DNA from: Bradyrhizobium cosmicum
GTDB taxonomy: Bacteria; Pseudomonadota; Alphaproteobacteria; Rhizobiales; Xanthobacteraceae
Direction: 5' to 3'
Length of the DNA: 64,000 bases
Assembly (NCBI RefSeq): GCF_007290395.2
Contig: NZ_CP041656.2
Location: 1,364,001 to 1,428,000 of the forward strand
Shown here: positions 9,118 to 17,810 of the stretch, in pieces
Layout: the number at the start of each line of letters is the position of its first letter
Numbering within the stretch: the stretch's first letter is position 1
Position numbers and translations under genes: made by a program
The notes under the pieces: model-generated
The model's database searches: none
What the model saw: only the letters and a program-made list of their open reading frames with translations
Told to the model about the DNA's origin: nothing

Positions 9118-10734
9118 TCATTTGGCTGGTTCGGCCAGCCACTGGCGGATGATGGAGACGGTCTCGTTGGGGTTGCGCTCGGCTAGCTCGCCGACGCGAT
9201 GAACGGACTGGGCGTGGACCTGGCCCTGGACGGTGGCGACGTCGATCGCGGTTGCCGCACCGCTCGGCAGCAGTTGCTGGCCGCTGCTGGCCGGCGCGGC
9301 CTCATCGCTCGCGGAGGGGCCGGTCAGAACGCCGGAGATGGCGGCGGCGACCTCGTCGGACGCCAGGATGCGCTTGACCAGCGGCCGGATCACCAGGAAC
9401 AGCACGACCAGGCCGAGCAGCATCATCACGCCGAGCTCGACGAAGTACATGACGTCGTCCTTGGTGAACTGCAGCATGCCGAGGAAACCCGAGGGCTCGC
9501 TGATCGGGGCGGTGGAGGGGGCGTCGGCAAAGCGCAGGTTCACGACCTCGACCTGGTCGCCGCGCTTCTGGTCGAAGCCGATCGCCGAGCGCACCAGAGC
9601 GGAGATGCGGTCGAGCTGCTCCTTGGTGCGGTCCTGATAGGCCAGCTCGCCCTTGTCGTTCTTGGAATAGATGCCGTCGACCAGCACCGCGACCGAGATG
9701 CGGTTGACCCGGCCGGCCTCGGTCACCTCGGTCTTGGTGGTGCGGGAGATCTCGTAATTGTTGGTCTCTTCGGTCTTCTTGCTCTGATCCTTCGCCGTCG
9801 GACCGCTGTTCTGCTGGTTGCCTGGCAGCTCGTTGTTGACGGTGACCTGACCGTTGTTGTCGGCGGTCGAGCTCTGTTCTTCGCGCGTCTGGCTCGAGCG
9901 CAGCACGCGGCCCTCGGGGTCGAACTTGTCCGAGGTCTGGGTGACCTTGTTGAAGTCGAAATCTGCCGAGAGCTGCACGCGGGCGCGGCCCGTCCCGACC
10001 ACGGAGGAGACGATGTCCTCGACCTGCTTGCGGATCCGCTTCTCGAAGGCGACGCGGCGCTCTTCGCCGACGGCCTGCTCCGGATCGGTCTGGGCGCCGT
10101 CGGCGAGCAGCTGGCCGGCCTCGTCGACGATCGAGACCCGCTGCGGCTTCAGCCCGTTGACGGCGGAGGCGACCAGATGGCGGATGGCGCGGATCTGCTG
10201 GGCTTCCAGCGCGCCGCGCACCCGGACCACGATCGAGGCCGACGGCTCCGGCGCCTCGCGCGAGAACAGGGGGCGCTCGGGCAGCACCAGATGGACGCGG
10301 GCGGCCTGGATCCGGTCGATGGCGCGGATGGTGCGGGCGAGCTCGCCTTCCAGCGCTCGCAAGTGGTTGATATTCTGGACGAAAGAGGTGGTGCCGAGAG
10401 CGTCCGACTTGTCGAAGACTTCATAGCCGACGCCGCCGCCCTTGGGCAGGCCGCCCTCGGCGAGCTTCATCCGCAGGCGCGTGACCTTGTCCTTGGGCAC
10501 CATGATGATGCTGCCTTCATTGCGCAGCTCGAACTGGATGCCCTGGCGTTCCAGGTCCTTGATGATGCCCGAGGAATCCTCGACGCTGAGGTCGGTGAAC
10601 AGCGTCGTCATCTGCGGCGTGGTCACCCGCATGATGACGAACGCGAAAAAGCCGATGAGCGCGGCGGTGACCGCGATCATCGCCCCGAACCGGGCGGCGC
10701 CGATACCCTTCAGAAAGTCCGCAAGACCTTGCAA
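9118..10734 (-). CDS. fliF: Flagellar MS-ring protein FliF
   Basis: This 538-residue inner-membrane ring protein has two transmembrane helices, one near residues 16-36 (IAVTAALIGFFAFVIMRV) and one near 428-450 (VELGVMMLLGLVVLFLVI). Between them lie the periplasmic ring-building motifs, including ARVHLVLPERPLFSREAPEP and LKPQRVSIVDEAGQLLA. The cytoplasmic tail should bind FliG, encoded next. The start is TTG at 10734 with a GGGGCGG ribosome-binding stretch just upstream; no ATG is better placed. A TTAA-type CtrA-like box lies about 80 bases upstream. Confidence 0.94.
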   Translation of the reverse strand: MQGLADFLKGIGAARFGAMIAVTAALIGFFAFVIMRVTTPQMTTLFTDLSVEDSSGIIKDLERQGIQFELRNEGSIIMVPKDKVTRLRMKLAEGGLPKGGGVGYEVFDKSDALGTTSFVQNINHLRALEGELARTIRAIDRIQAARVHLVLPERPLFSREAPEPSASIVVRVRGALEAQQIRAIRHLVASAVNGLKPQRVSIVDEAGQLLADGAQTDPEQAVGEERRVAFEKRIRKQVEDIVSSVVGTGRARVQLSADFDFNKVTQTSDKFDPEGRVLRSSQTREEQSSTADNNGQVTVNNELPGNQQNSGPTAKDQSKKTEETNNYEISRTTKTEVTEAGRVNRISVAVLVDGIYSKNDKGELAYQDRTKEQLDRISALVRSAIGFDQKRGDQVEVVNLRFADAPSTAPISEPSGFLGMLQFTKDDVMYFVELGVMMLLGLVVLFLVIRPLVKRILASDEVAAAISGVLTGPSASDEAAPASSGQQLLPSGAATAIDVATVQGQVHAQSVHRVGELAERNPNETVSIIRQWLAEPAK

Positions 10735-10816
10735 GCAACCGCCCCAACAGATTCGGCCGCTTTCACTGGAAGGGGCCGACTGGGCAATTATTGCCTAGGT
10801 GATGGTTTCGATATGG

Positions 10817-10830
10817 TTAACGAAGGTTAA
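10817..10830 (-). promoter_or_regulatory. CtrA-like TTAA-N6-TTAA box upstream of fliF
   Basis: On the minus strand the sequence reads TTAACCTTCGTTAACC. The two TTAA half sites are 6 bases apart; the usual CtrA spacing is 7, and N6 variants are also described in Caulobacter. It lies 83 bases before the fliF start. The nearby sciP gene encodes a CtrA inhibitor, which fits CtrA control. Confidence 0.45.
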
Positions 10831-10868
10831 GAGGTCGGACAAAAGTCGGCCGAAAAGCAAACAAGAAA

Positions 10869-10899
10869 AAAATCGGCCTCGCGGGGCGAGGCCGATTTT
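10869..10899 (-). terminator. Rho-independent terminator of sciP
   Basis: A perfect 14-bp stem (10869-10882 with 10886-10899) encloses a GGG loop. On the minus strand it is followed by a U-rich run, so it ends the leftward sciP transcript before the fliF promoter region. Confidence 0.9.
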
Positions 10900-10927
10900 C
10901 GTCAAAAGCCGCAGATTTCCGGATCGC

Positions 10928-11203
10928 TTACTGGCGATATTGCTGGATGCGGGTGGTGCGAAGACCCGCCAGACCGTGCTGGTCGATGGAAAACTGCCAG
11001 GAAAGGAATTCGTCGACCGTCAGGGTATAACGGCTGCAGGCCTCCTCGAGGGAGAGAAGTCCGCCACGCACAGCGGCGACGACTTCGGCCTTGCGGCGGA
11101 TCACCCAACGTTTGGTGCCGGGTGCTGGCAAGTCTGCAATCGTCAGCGGACTGCCGTCCGGCCCGATGACGTATTTTACCCTCGGGCGATGGGGTTCTGT
11201 CAT
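10928..11203 (-). CDS. sciP: CtrA inhibitor SciP (DUF1153)
   Basis: This 91-residue helix-turn-helix protein is very close to Caulobacter SciP: it contains RVKYVIGPDGSPLTIADLP, RWVIRRKAEVVAAVRGGLLS and LTVDEFLSWQ. SciP binds the master regulator CtrA and blocks activation of its target genes, including flagellar genes, during part of the cell cycle. The internal ATG at 11203 (MTEPHRP) was chosen over an upstream in-frame start because family members begin there. It is a single-gene unit with a strong terminator 29 bases downstream. Confidence 0.93.
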   Translation of the reverse strand: MTEPHRPRVKYVIGPDGSPLTIADLPAPGTKRWVIRRKAEVVAAVRGGLLSLEEACSRYTLTVDEFLSWQFSIDQHGLAGLRTTRIQQYRQ

Positions 11204-11427
11204 GGCGTACTCACAAACTCTCAACCACTGAACTCACGCCGTAACCCTACGCGTGCGGGCTTAAAAATCCGCTAAGCCTAAGGCATCAATACAATTCTCC
11301 TTGAAAATGGCTGGAACACAGCCATCCCGGCCGGCGGAACGGTTGTGTCCAGGCCGGTCGGGGGGTCTTCCTAAATACTTTACTAACGAACAGAGGCCTG
11401 AGCACGATGCTGCAAAGCCCTCAAACT

Positions 11428-11600
11428 GTCGTCCCGGGGCGCGCGTAGCGCGAGCCCGGGATCCATACCGCGTGATCTATCGATCAGACACGAGTAGCGG
11501 TACCAAGAGTAACGTCCTGACCACGAGTCCTCGCCAAATGTCTCGCGGTGGTTATGGATCCCCGCCCCCGTGCGCAATTGCGCACTCGGCGGGGATGACA
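11428..11600. repeat. Inverted pair of dispersed palindromic repeats (class B)
   Basis: The unit at 11428-11467 runs from GTCGTCCC to GGGATCCATA around an inner GCGCGTAGCGCG palindrome. The unit at 11553-11600 has the same frame in opposite orientation (TATGGATCCC to GGGATGACA) around GTGCGCAATTGCGCAC. About 85 bases separate them. The outer ends are conserved while the inner hairpins differ, as in mobile palindromic elements. The rest of the 11204-11627 gap shows no gene. Confidence 0.75.
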
Positions 11601-11627
11601 CCTCATATGCGGCGGTAGCGCGAGCCG

Positions 11628-12338
11628 CTAGTTGCTGCTGGTGGCGATGATGCTCTTCACCTGGCTCAGCATGTAGCTCTGGCCGTCGATGCTGAGCAGC
11701 GGCGGCGACTGGGTCAGGTCAACCGACGACACCACGCCCTGCACTTGGGCCGCGATGCCGACATTGTTGTTGGCGACGTCCTTGCCGGTGGCCGAGATCG
11801 TGTACTTGCCGTCGGGCCATTGCGTGCCGTCATTGCCCATTCCGTTCCAGGTGAAGGGAACGTCGGTGCCGGCACCTGCGGTGTATTTGCCGGTGAACAC
11901 GGTCTGGCCGCTGGCATTGGCGACGGTGATGTCGACGGTCGAGTCGGTGGGAACGTTGAGATGCCAGGTCGCCGTCGACTTCGTCATGGTCGCGGTGGTG
12001 CCGTCGACCAGGGCGGTCTTGCCGACGAAGCCCAGCGCCTGGGTCGCCTGCGTGGTCTGCTGCAGCGTGACGAGCTGGGACAGCGAGTCGTTGGTCTTGA
12101 GCTGTTGCTCGACCCCAGCGAACTGCACCAGCTGCTGGGTGAACTGGTTGGTGTCGAGCGGGTCCAGCGGGTTCTGGTTCTGCAACTGCGTCGTCAGCAG
12201 CGTCAGGAAGGTCTGGAAATTGCCGGCGAGCGTCGCGCCGGTGTTCGAGCTCAGCGAGTTCGAGCCCGACGAATTTTTCGAGACGTCGGTCGTGCCGGAG
12301 ACGACGGTGGGGGCGGTGGCGGCATTCGTGGTGGTCAT
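11628..12338 (-). CDS. flgD: Flagellar hook assembly protein FlgD
   Basis: This 236-residue protein caps the growing flagellar hook. The conserved N-terminal motif FLTLLTTQLQNQNPLDPLDT and the following TQQLVQFAGVEQQLKTND are diagnostic. The C-terminal half carries the Ig-like/Tudor FlgD domain with VFTGKYTAGAGTDVPFTWNG. The ATG at 12338 is supported by a GAGGAG ribosome-binding site; further upstream the frame overlaps fliK. The gene follows fliK after 13 bases on the same strand. Confidence 0.93.
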   Translation of the reverse strand: MTTTNAATAPTVVSGTTDVSKNSSGSNSLSSNTGATLAGNFQTFLTLLTTQLQNQNPLDPLDTNQFTQQLVQFAGVEQQLKTNDSLSQLVTLQQTTQATQALGFVGKTALVDGTTATMTKSTATWHLNVPTDSTVDITVANASGQTVFTGKYTAGAGTDVPFTWNGMGNDGTQWPDGKYTISATGKDVANNNVGIAAQVQGVVSSVDLTQSPPLLSIDGQSYMLSQVKSIIATSSN

Positions 12339-12351
12339 ATGCGAATACTCC

Positions 12352-13953
12352 TCACACTCTGATGTCGACGCCGCTGCTCGATCCGAGCATGCGGCCGTAG
12401 GAGCGACCGACGGGCGCCGCTGCAACGGTGTCGTCCTCGCTGATGATCAGCCGGCGGGCATTGCCGCCATTGTCGTTGTTCTGGCCGGAATTCTGCCCCG
12501 ACGAATTCTGGTCGCGCAGGCTGAAGGACAGCCCGTTGCTGCCGGTCTTGAAGCCGGCGTCGTCGAGCGCGCGTTGCAATTGCGGCGCATCCTGCCGCAG
12601 CATCTGCAGCGTCTCCGGCTTCTCGACGGTGAGATGCGAGGTGACCTGGCCGTTGCGGTCGACATTGATGCGCACGTCGATGCGGCCGAGGTCGATCGGA
12701 TCGAGGCTGATGTCGAAGCGCGTCTTGCCGGCGCGTGCGGCGGCCGCGATCTCGATCGGCACGCCGCTGATCGGCACGGCCGTCGAGTTGGCCGCAGTCG
12801 CGGTCAGCGTCGTGGTCGAGGCCGGGGTCGTGTTGGTCACCGGCGCCTGGAAGGCGGAGGCGGCCTGCGCGCTGGCGTCGGTCGCGGCGACATTGGCCTG
12901 CGCGGCCGCATGCGCGTGCGTGCCGTTCGCCGCACTGGTCGCATCGGTGGTGCCGGCCTTCGCATCGGCCTTGGCGTCGGTCGCGCCGGCCTCGGCCTGC
13001 GGTTTTGCGGTTTGCGCATGCGCGGCGTTGGCGGCCGTCGCATTTGCCGGCGCCTGCGCAGCGTTCGCGTTGCCCGCGTCCTGGCCGATGTTGGAAGCGT
13101 CGGCCTGTCCTTGCGCGATGGCGGCGGCCTTGAATGAGGTCTTCGGCGTGCTCTGGTCGACGGCGGCGATCAGGCCGCCATTGGTCTTGGCATCGGTCGC
13201 GGTGCCGTCGGTGGTAGCGGTATCCCCGAGCGTCGCCGTGGTGTTGGCATCGACCTTGGCGCCGGCGGTCTTGTCGCTCGCTGTCGCGGTATCGGTCTTG
13301 CCGGCGATCTGCGCCGCGGTGGAGGCGCTGGCGGCGATGCCGGCGGCGGCGATCGTCAGCGGCGAGGCGGCGGCATCACTGGCCTGGCTCGCGGCTGCGT
13401 TCGGGTCGACCGGCACCACAGGTACGGCCACCACAATTGCGTTCGGATCGGGCTGGGCGGCCTGCGTCGCGTCCACTTGGGCGGCGGCTGCGGCATCGGC
13501 CGCGGCAGTCTGCCCGTCGGTGCCGCTGGTCTTGTCGCTCTTGCTGTCGCCGGACTTGTCGGCCGATTTGGCGTCGGACGCCTCGGACTTGTCCTTCTTG
13601 GCGGCCTTGCTGGTGTCTTTGCCAGAATCCTTGGCAGGATCGGCGGCCGAGTCGTTCCTGGTGCGAGCCGAATTGTCGTTGGCGTCGCTCGCTCTACTCT
13701 GCGAGGACGAATCGCTCGCGGAGGTATCGCGCGAATTCCGGTCGGACGCGGACGACGAGGAGGAGGAATCGGTCCAGCGCGACGATGTATCCTGCGCGGC
13801 GGCCGCCGCGTTGGTGTTGACCGCCTGGGTGTTGCTGTCGACCAGCGAGCCGAAGGAATCGTTGGTGTCCTTCGTGCTCTGCGACCGGGCAGTCTTTTGC
13901 TGCGCGCCGGGAACTGGCACGCTGGCAGCTACATCTGACGTCCGACCGACCAC
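12352..13953 (-). CDS. fliK: Flagellar hook-length control protein FliK
   Basis: About 533 residues. The first ~370 residues are low-complexity, rich in Ala, Asp, Ser and Thr, as expected for the extended ruler part. The C-terminal ~100 residues hold the conserved switch domain with FDISLDPIDLGRIDVRIN and LQMLRQDAPQLQRALDDAG. A GTG at 13953 is taken as the start because AAGGGG lies six bases before it; a TTG at 13959 would sit too close. A sigma-54-type promoter lies ~36 bases upstream. The gene is the first of a fliK-flgD pair. Confidence 0.88.
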   Translation of the reverse strand: MVGRTSDVAASVPVPGAQQKTARSQSTKDTNDSFGSLVDSNTQAVNTNAAAAAQDTSSRWTDSSSSSSASDRNSRDTSASDSSSQSRASDANDNSARTRNDSAADPAKDSGKDTSKAAKKDKSEASDAKSADKSGDSKSDKTSGTDGQTAAADAAAAAQVDATQAAQPDPNAIVVAVPVVPVDPNAAASQASDAAASPLTIAAAGIAASASTAAQIAGKTDTATASDKTAGAKVDANTTATLGDTATTDGTATDAKTNGGLIAAVDQSTPKTSFKAAAIAQGQADASNIGQDAGNANAAQAPANATAANAAHAQTAKPQAEAGATDAKADAKAGTTDATSAANGTHAHAAAQANVAATDASAQAASAFQAPVTNTTPASTTTLTATAANSTAVPISGVPIEIAAAARAGKTRFDISLDPIDLGRIDVRINVDRNGQVTSHLTVEKPETLQMLRQDAPQLQRALDDAGFKTGSNGLSFSLRDQNSSGQNSGQNNDNGGNARRLIISEDDTVAAAPVGRSYGRMLGSSSGVDIRV

Positions 13954-13988
13954 AGGCAACCCCTTGAAAACATCTTCGTCCCCAAGGT

Positions 13989-14004
13989 AGCAAGGAGTGG
14001 GCCA
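13989..14004 (-). promoter_or_regulatory. Sigma-54 promoter for fliK-flgD
   Basis: On the minus strand the sequence TGGCCCACTCCTTGCT matches TGGCAC-N5-TTGC(A/T) with one change and has the exact GG-N10-GC spacing. Initiation about 12 bases further would leave a short leader to the fliK start at 13953. FlbD, encoded at 5557-6942, is the likely activator. Confidence 0.65.
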
Positions 14005-14296
14005 GCCCCGTGATGAGGCTATTTATTGAGCAAAATCAGTCTCTTGATAAATCTGGCACGCTGCCGCGATGCCCTCCCGGACCCGGCGTTTCTGCCGCCC
14101 CCGGCAAGAATTGCCCTAAGCTTTCCGTACGCGTGATTGCTTCACCGGAAGGCCGCCTATATTAAAGAGGCGCTCTCAGCCGCTTTCGACCGGGCAGACC
14201 GTGCCTTTCGGGAACTTGGGTTCCCTTGGGATTGCCGATGTCCGGGCCAGAAGCACATCGCGGATCGCCGAACGCCGCCGTCACACCTTAAAAGCC
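14005..14296. other. Intergenic region upstream of mnmA
   Basis: This stretch lies between divergent fliK and mnmA. A weak TTGCTT (14137) and TATATT (14158) pair 15 bases apart could be the mnmA promoter, but the match is poor. The mnmA frame is open back to 14201 without a better start. No repeat or gene is evident. Confidence 0.35.
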
Positions 14297-15478
14297 ATGC
14301 TCAACAGTCTGGATCTCGAAGGCCGTCCTGAGGATACCAGGGTCGTCGTTGCCATGTCGGGCGGCGTCGATTCCTCGACCACGGCCGCGCTGTTGAAGGC
14401 GCAAGGCTATGACGTCGTCGGCATCACGCTGCAGCTCTACGACCATGGCGCGGCGACCCATCGCAAGGGCGCCTGCTGCGCCGGCCAGGACATCCACGAC
14501 GCTCGCGACGTCGCGGCCAAGCTCGGCATTCCCCATTACGTGCTCGATTACGAGGATCGCTTTCGCGAGTCCGTCATCGACAATTTCGCGGACAGCTACG
14601 CGCTCGGCGAGACGCCGGTGCCGTGCATCGAGTGCAACCGCAGCGTCAAATTCCGCGACCTCCTCAAGACCGCGCGCGAGCTCGGCGCCCAGGCGCTCGC
14701 CACCGGCCATTACGTCGCCTCGCGTCGCCGCGACGACGGTTCGCGCGCGCTGGTCTGCGCCGCAGACAGCGACCGCGACCAGAGCTATTTCCTGTTCGCG
14801 ACCACGCAGTCACAGCTCGATTTCCTGCGCTTCCCGCTCGGCGACATGACCAAGCCCGAAACGCGCGAGCTCGCGCGTCGCTTTGAGCTCAGCGTCGCCG
14901 ACAAGCACGATAGCCAGGACATCTGCTTCGTGCCCACGGGCCGCTACACCGACATCATCACCCGTCTGCGTCCGAACGCGATGGACCCCGGCGACATCGT
15001 CGATCTCGACGGCCGCGTGCTCGGCCGGCACAATGGCATTGCCAATTTCACAATCGGCCAGCGCCGCGGCCTCGGCATCGCCGCCCACGCGCCGCTGTTC
15101 GTGGTCCGGCTCGATGCCGCCAACCGCCGCGTCGTCGTCGGCCCGCGCGACGCCTTGAAGATGCACCGCATCAGCTTGCGCGACGTCAACTGGATCGGCG
15201 ACGGCGACATCGACCGCGCCATCGGCGGCGGCCTCGAATTGTTCGTGCGCGTGCGCTCGACCCGCGCGCCCCAGCCGGCGTGGCTGCGAGGCGGCAACGG
15301 TCATTACGAGGTCGAGCTCGTCGCCGGCGAAGAGGGCGTCTCGCCCGGCCAGGCCTGCGTGTTCTACGACGCGCCTTCGGGCCAGGCCCGCGTGCTCGGC
15401 GGCGGTTTCATCCAGAGCGCCGCGGCCAAGATCGCGAGCAACGCAGCGCGGCCGCTCGCCGAAGCCGTGCGCGGCTAA
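14297..15478 (+). CDS. mnmA: tRNA-specific 2-thiouridylase MnmA
   Basis: This 393-residue cytosolic enzyme thiolates U34 of tRNA-Lys, -Glu and -Gln, using ATP and sulfur relayed to a catalytic cysteine. The PP-loop SGGVDSS lies near residues 19-25. The catalytic cysteine pair is in [11 protein letters not shown] and [21 protein letters not shown] and the C-terminal beta-barrel domain are present. The ATG at 14297 ([11 protein letters not shown]) was selected because homologues start there; an ATG at 14201 would add 32 poorly conserved residues. It is a core housekeeping gene, unrelated to its neighbours. Confidence 0.93.
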   Translation: MLNSLDLEGRPEDTRVVVAMSGGVDSSTTAALLKAQGYDVVGITLQLYDHGAATHRKGACCAGQDIHDARDVAAKLGIPHYVLDYEDRFRESVIDNFADSYALGETPVPCIECNRSVKFRDLLKTARELGAQALATGHYVASRRRDDGSRALVCAADSDRDQSYFLFATTQSQLDFLRFPLGDMTKPETRELARRFELSVADKHDSQDICFVPTGRYTDIITRLRPNAMDPGDIVDLDGRVLGRHNGIANFTIGQRRGLGIAAHAPLFVVRLDAANRRVVVGPRDALKMHRISLRDVNWIGDGDIDRAIGGGLELFVRVRSTRAPQPAWLRGGNGHYEVELVAGEEGVSPGQACVFYDAPSGQARVLGGGFIQSAAAKIASNAARPLAEAVRG

Positions 15479-15504
15479 AAAACTTCAGAGCGGGGCAGGG
15501 GGGC

Positions 15505-16143
15505 ATGGCAGCAGACATCTCGCGGGCCGGGGTCGAGAAGGCCTATGGCCGCTGGGCGCCGGTGTACGATCTCGTGTTCGGCAAGGTGTTCGACGCCGGA
15601 AGGCAGTCGACCATCGCCGAGGCCGACCGCATCGGCGGCCGCATTCTCGACGTCGGCGTCGGCACCGGGCTTTCGCTGTCCGACTATTCGCGCACCACGA
15701 AGATCTGCGGCGTCGACATCTCCGAGCCGATGCTGCGCAAGGCGCAGGCGCGCGTGCGCGCGATGCGGCTCAGCAATGTCGAAGTGCTCTCGGTGATGGA
15801 CGCCAAGAACCTCGCCTTCCCCGAGAACTTCTTCGACGCGGTGGTCGCGCAATACGTCATCACCGCCGTGCCAGATCCCGAAGGCACGCTCGACGAGTTC
15901 GTGCGCGTGCTCAAGCCCGGAGGCGAGCTGATCCTCGTCAACCACATCGGCGCCGAAAGCGGCCCCCGAAAGCTGTTCGAACTCGCCTTCGCCCCCATCG
16001 CCCGCCGCCTCGGCTGGCGCCCGGAATTCCCGTGGGACCGCCTCGTCAACTGGGCCGCAAAGCACGGCGGCATCACGCTGACCGAGCGCCGGCCCATGCC
16101 GCCGATGGGCCATTTCTCGCTGATCCGCTACCACAAATCGTAA
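15505..16143 (+). CDS. pmtA: Class I SAM methyltransferase, phosphatidylethanolamine N-methyltransferase-like
   Basis: This 212-residue methyltransferase starts 26 bases after mnmA, preceded by a G-rich ribosome-binding stretch. The SAM-binding motif I is ILDVGVGTGLSL, with acidic GVDISEPML and VMDAKNLAFPENFFDAVVAQ following. The N-terminal YGRWAPVYDLVFGKVFDAGR resembles the Rhodobacter-type phosphatidylethanolamine N-methyltransferase PmtA, which makes phosphatidylcholine precursors at the membrane, important in rhizobia. A UbiE-like or other small-molecule methyltransferase role cannot be excluded from sequence alone. Confidence 0.72.
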   Translation: MAADISRAGVEKAYGRWAPVYDLVFGKVFDAGRQSTIAEADRIGGRILDVGVGTGLSLSDYSRTTKICGVDISEPMLRKAQARVRAMRLSNVEVLSVMDAKNLAFPENFFDAVVAQYVITAVPDPEGTLDEFVRVLKPGGELILVNHIGAESGPRKLFELAFAPIARRLGWRPEFPWDRLVNWAAKHGGITLTERRPMPPMGHFSLIRYHKS

Positions 16144-16188
16144 TGTTGCAGGTGGGAACACCGGGCCTTTCCCGCGCGTTTCCCTGTC

Positions 16189-16548
16189 ATGCGCACCACA
16201 TCAAACATCGTCCTAGCTAGTCTCCTGATCGCTGCCTCAGGCGCCGCGATCGCGCAGGCTCCGCCAGCTCCGGCGACACCGCCGCAAGCGACCGCGCCGC
16301 CATCCCCGCAACGCAGCCCCGGCTGCGCGCCTTCGGATCGGCTGACCACCGCTCCCGACGGCACCACCACAACCGGCCAGTCCCGGGAACCGCTCGGCGA
16401 CAAGCTTGCCAAGACCGACGGCGTGCTCTGCCCGCCCTCCGGCGTCGATCCCGACATGCATGCCCCGGCCCCCGACACCGGCGGCACCACCCCCGTGATT
16501 CCGCCCCCCGGGAGCCCTGGCGGTGACCCGACCGTCCGGCCGAAATAG
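16189..16548 (+). CDS. Secreted proline-rich protein, unknown
   Basis: This 119-residue protein has a clear signal peptide (MRTTSNIVLASLLIAASGAAIAQA, cut after AQA), a proline/alanine-rich stretch and a glycine/proline-rich tail ending PGGDPTVRPK. Two cysteines (GCAPS and VLCPPS) could form a disulfide in the periplasm. The middle TTTTGQSREPLGDKLAKTDGV looks like a small conserved core found in rhizobial hypothetical proteins. No function is assigned. It stands alone, and a palindromic repeat lies just downstream. Confidence 0.6.
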   Translation: MRTTSNIVLASLLIAASGAAIAQAPPAPATPPQATAPPSPQRSPGCAPSDRLTTAPDGTTTTGQSREPLGDKLAKTDGVLCPPSGVDPDMHAPAPDTGGTTPVIPPPGSPGGDPTVRPK

Positions 16549-16570
16549 GCTTGATCTAAATCCCCGATCT

Positions 16571-16601
16571 CGTCATGCCCGGGACAAGCCCGGCCATGAC
16601 G
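16571..16601. repeat. Dispersed palindromic repeat (class A, single copy)
   Basis: The stem CGTCATGCCCGGG pairs with CCCGGCCATGACG with one mismatch around ACAAG. It is the same element as the pair at 2042-2126. Positioned after a gene, it could also end transcription. Confidence 0.7.
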
Positions 16602-16741
16602 GATTAAGCGCGCAAAGAGGCCAAATTCACCCGCCGACATATTTGCGGATGCCTTGGCAAACGCGGATTGACAGCCCGCCGCCCCCTTCCTTATATGCCG
16701 CGCGTTCGCGAGATCGGCGGTTCCGCCGTTCGCGACCCTGT

Positions 16742-16818
16742 GGCGGGGTAGCTCAGCTGGTTAGAGCACGGGAATCATAATCCTGGGGTCGGGGGTTCGA
16801 GTCCCTCTCCCGCTACCA
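16742..16818 (+). tRNA. tRNA-Met (CAT), elongator
   Basis: The 77-base cloverleaf folds fully: acceptor GGCGGGG with TCCCGCT (closing G-U pair), D arm GCTC/GAGC, anticodon stem CGGGA/TCCTG with loop ATCATAA giving anticodon CAT, T arm GGGGG/CCCTC with loop TTCGAGT, and an encoded CCA end. The initiator-type CGCGGGG start is absent, and the sequence does not look like the tRNA-Ile with CAT, so an elongator methionine tRNA is favoured. Confidence 0.93.
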
Positions 16819-17213
16819 ATTCCCCGAGCTTCCTTTGGTTGGTGGGTAAAACTCAGCGGATTGAAACTAGAAATTCATCCCAACTGGCTTGGGGAATCAA
16901 AGCCTCAATTCTTGCCCCACGGGGTTCCGGCTCGCCGAATCAAGAACTTGGTCCGTGGCTCACATTGAGCTAGCTAGCCAACTTCATTTTAAATCTGTTT
17001 GGGGCAGACGCCGTTTGCCAACATCTCTCGACAGCTTGCGGTTGTGGCTGCAGAATTCCACTTTGGTTGGGCTTGGCTGTCTTGTTTGCGATCGACATTG
17101 TCGCATTTGTTTTGCCCGTATGCACCGATGCTGTCGTCGCACTTGGAAAGCGTAGCGGCATTTCTGAGTCTTGAGCCGGCTTTGCCGGCTCAATTATTGG
17201 AGCAGCAATTACT
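16819..17213. other. Gene-poor, lower-GC stretch after tRNA-Met
   Basis: These 395 bases directly follow the tRNA and are visibly richer in A and T than the neighbourhood. No open frame has convincing coding features, and no copy of the tRNA 3' end is found within the window that could mark the far side of an inserted element. It may be the decayed end of an integrated element, but that is an inference. Confidence 0.4.
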
Positions 17214-17810
17214 TTGGTTGCCGCTGCCATCGCCCACAGCGCTGCATTTCAACAAATCCGTTCCAATGAAAGAATTGCCGCCAAGCGCGAGACTGAAATC
17301 CTTGAGGTCATAAGGTCAGAGCTCCGAATAACATTCTTAGTCATCAATCATGTTTGGAAGACAGTGGATTGGGCGCTGGCTCGCGATATCAATGACGATC
17401 GGCGTACATTCCGAAGCACGCGCGCGGTCCTGAACGTGACGACGATGCTGCCTACAAAACAGTTCATCGAAGAAGCCAAAACGTACTCGGAAGGTCTAAG
17501 TCCGTTGAAGCGGCGCCGCTTTCTGCCAGTGATGCACTGGCTTGATCAATGCGACCAACTCAGAAATCATGATCAACCTAAATTAGGCGGGAACGAGAGT
17601 AACCAAGCATTTCGCGTTGGGGTTTTGTCTCACGCGCAAACCTGCTTTACGGGGCTGGCTGATGCTGTCGCCATGTTCGACGAAGATCTTGGCCACATCT
17701 TTGATGGTCGGATTAGGTCCGATCGTTTCATTTCTCCGATTATAGAGAATATGGATATCGCTTTCGAAATGCATGTGGCGCAAGAGAGGCAGATTTTCGG
17801 CAACCGCTAG
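17214..17810 (+). CDS. Hypothetical protein, possibly membrane-anchored, atypical composition
   Basis: About 198 residues from a TTG start. The frame is open back to 17175 and would add a hydrophobic AGFAGSIIGAAIT segment that continues into LVAAAIAH, so a transmembrane helix is likely at the N terminus. No ATG or GTG precedes it, so the gene may have lost its true start. The remainder is soluble and helical, with WLDQCDQLRNHD and ENMDIAFEMHVAQERQIF. I recognise no domain. Codon use is less GC-biased than in neighbouring genes, consistent with acquisition next to the tRNA. Confidence 0.45.
   Translation: MVAAAIAHSAAFQQIRSNERIAAKRETEILEVIRSELRITFLVINHVWKTVDWALARDINDDRRTFRSTRAVLNVTTMLPTKQFIEEAKTYSEGLSPLKRRRFLPVMHWLDQCDQLRNHDQPKLGGNESNQAFRVGVLSHAQTCFTGLADAVAMFDEDLGHIFDGRIRSDRFISPIIENMDIAFEMHVAQERQIFGNR

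Noticed and set aside
9199..10830. Long rightward open frame opposite fliF (similar ones lie opposite flbD and fliG)
   Set aside because: The translations are rich in Arg, Asp, Gly and Leu with no domain, and the opposite strand holds well-conserved flagellar genes.
12428..13990. Long rightward open frame (520 codons) opposite fliK
   Set aside because: fliK has a recognisable C-terminal domain, ribosome-binding site and promoter on the other strand. The opposite frame is an alanine/valine/serine-rich shadow produced by high GC and low complexity.
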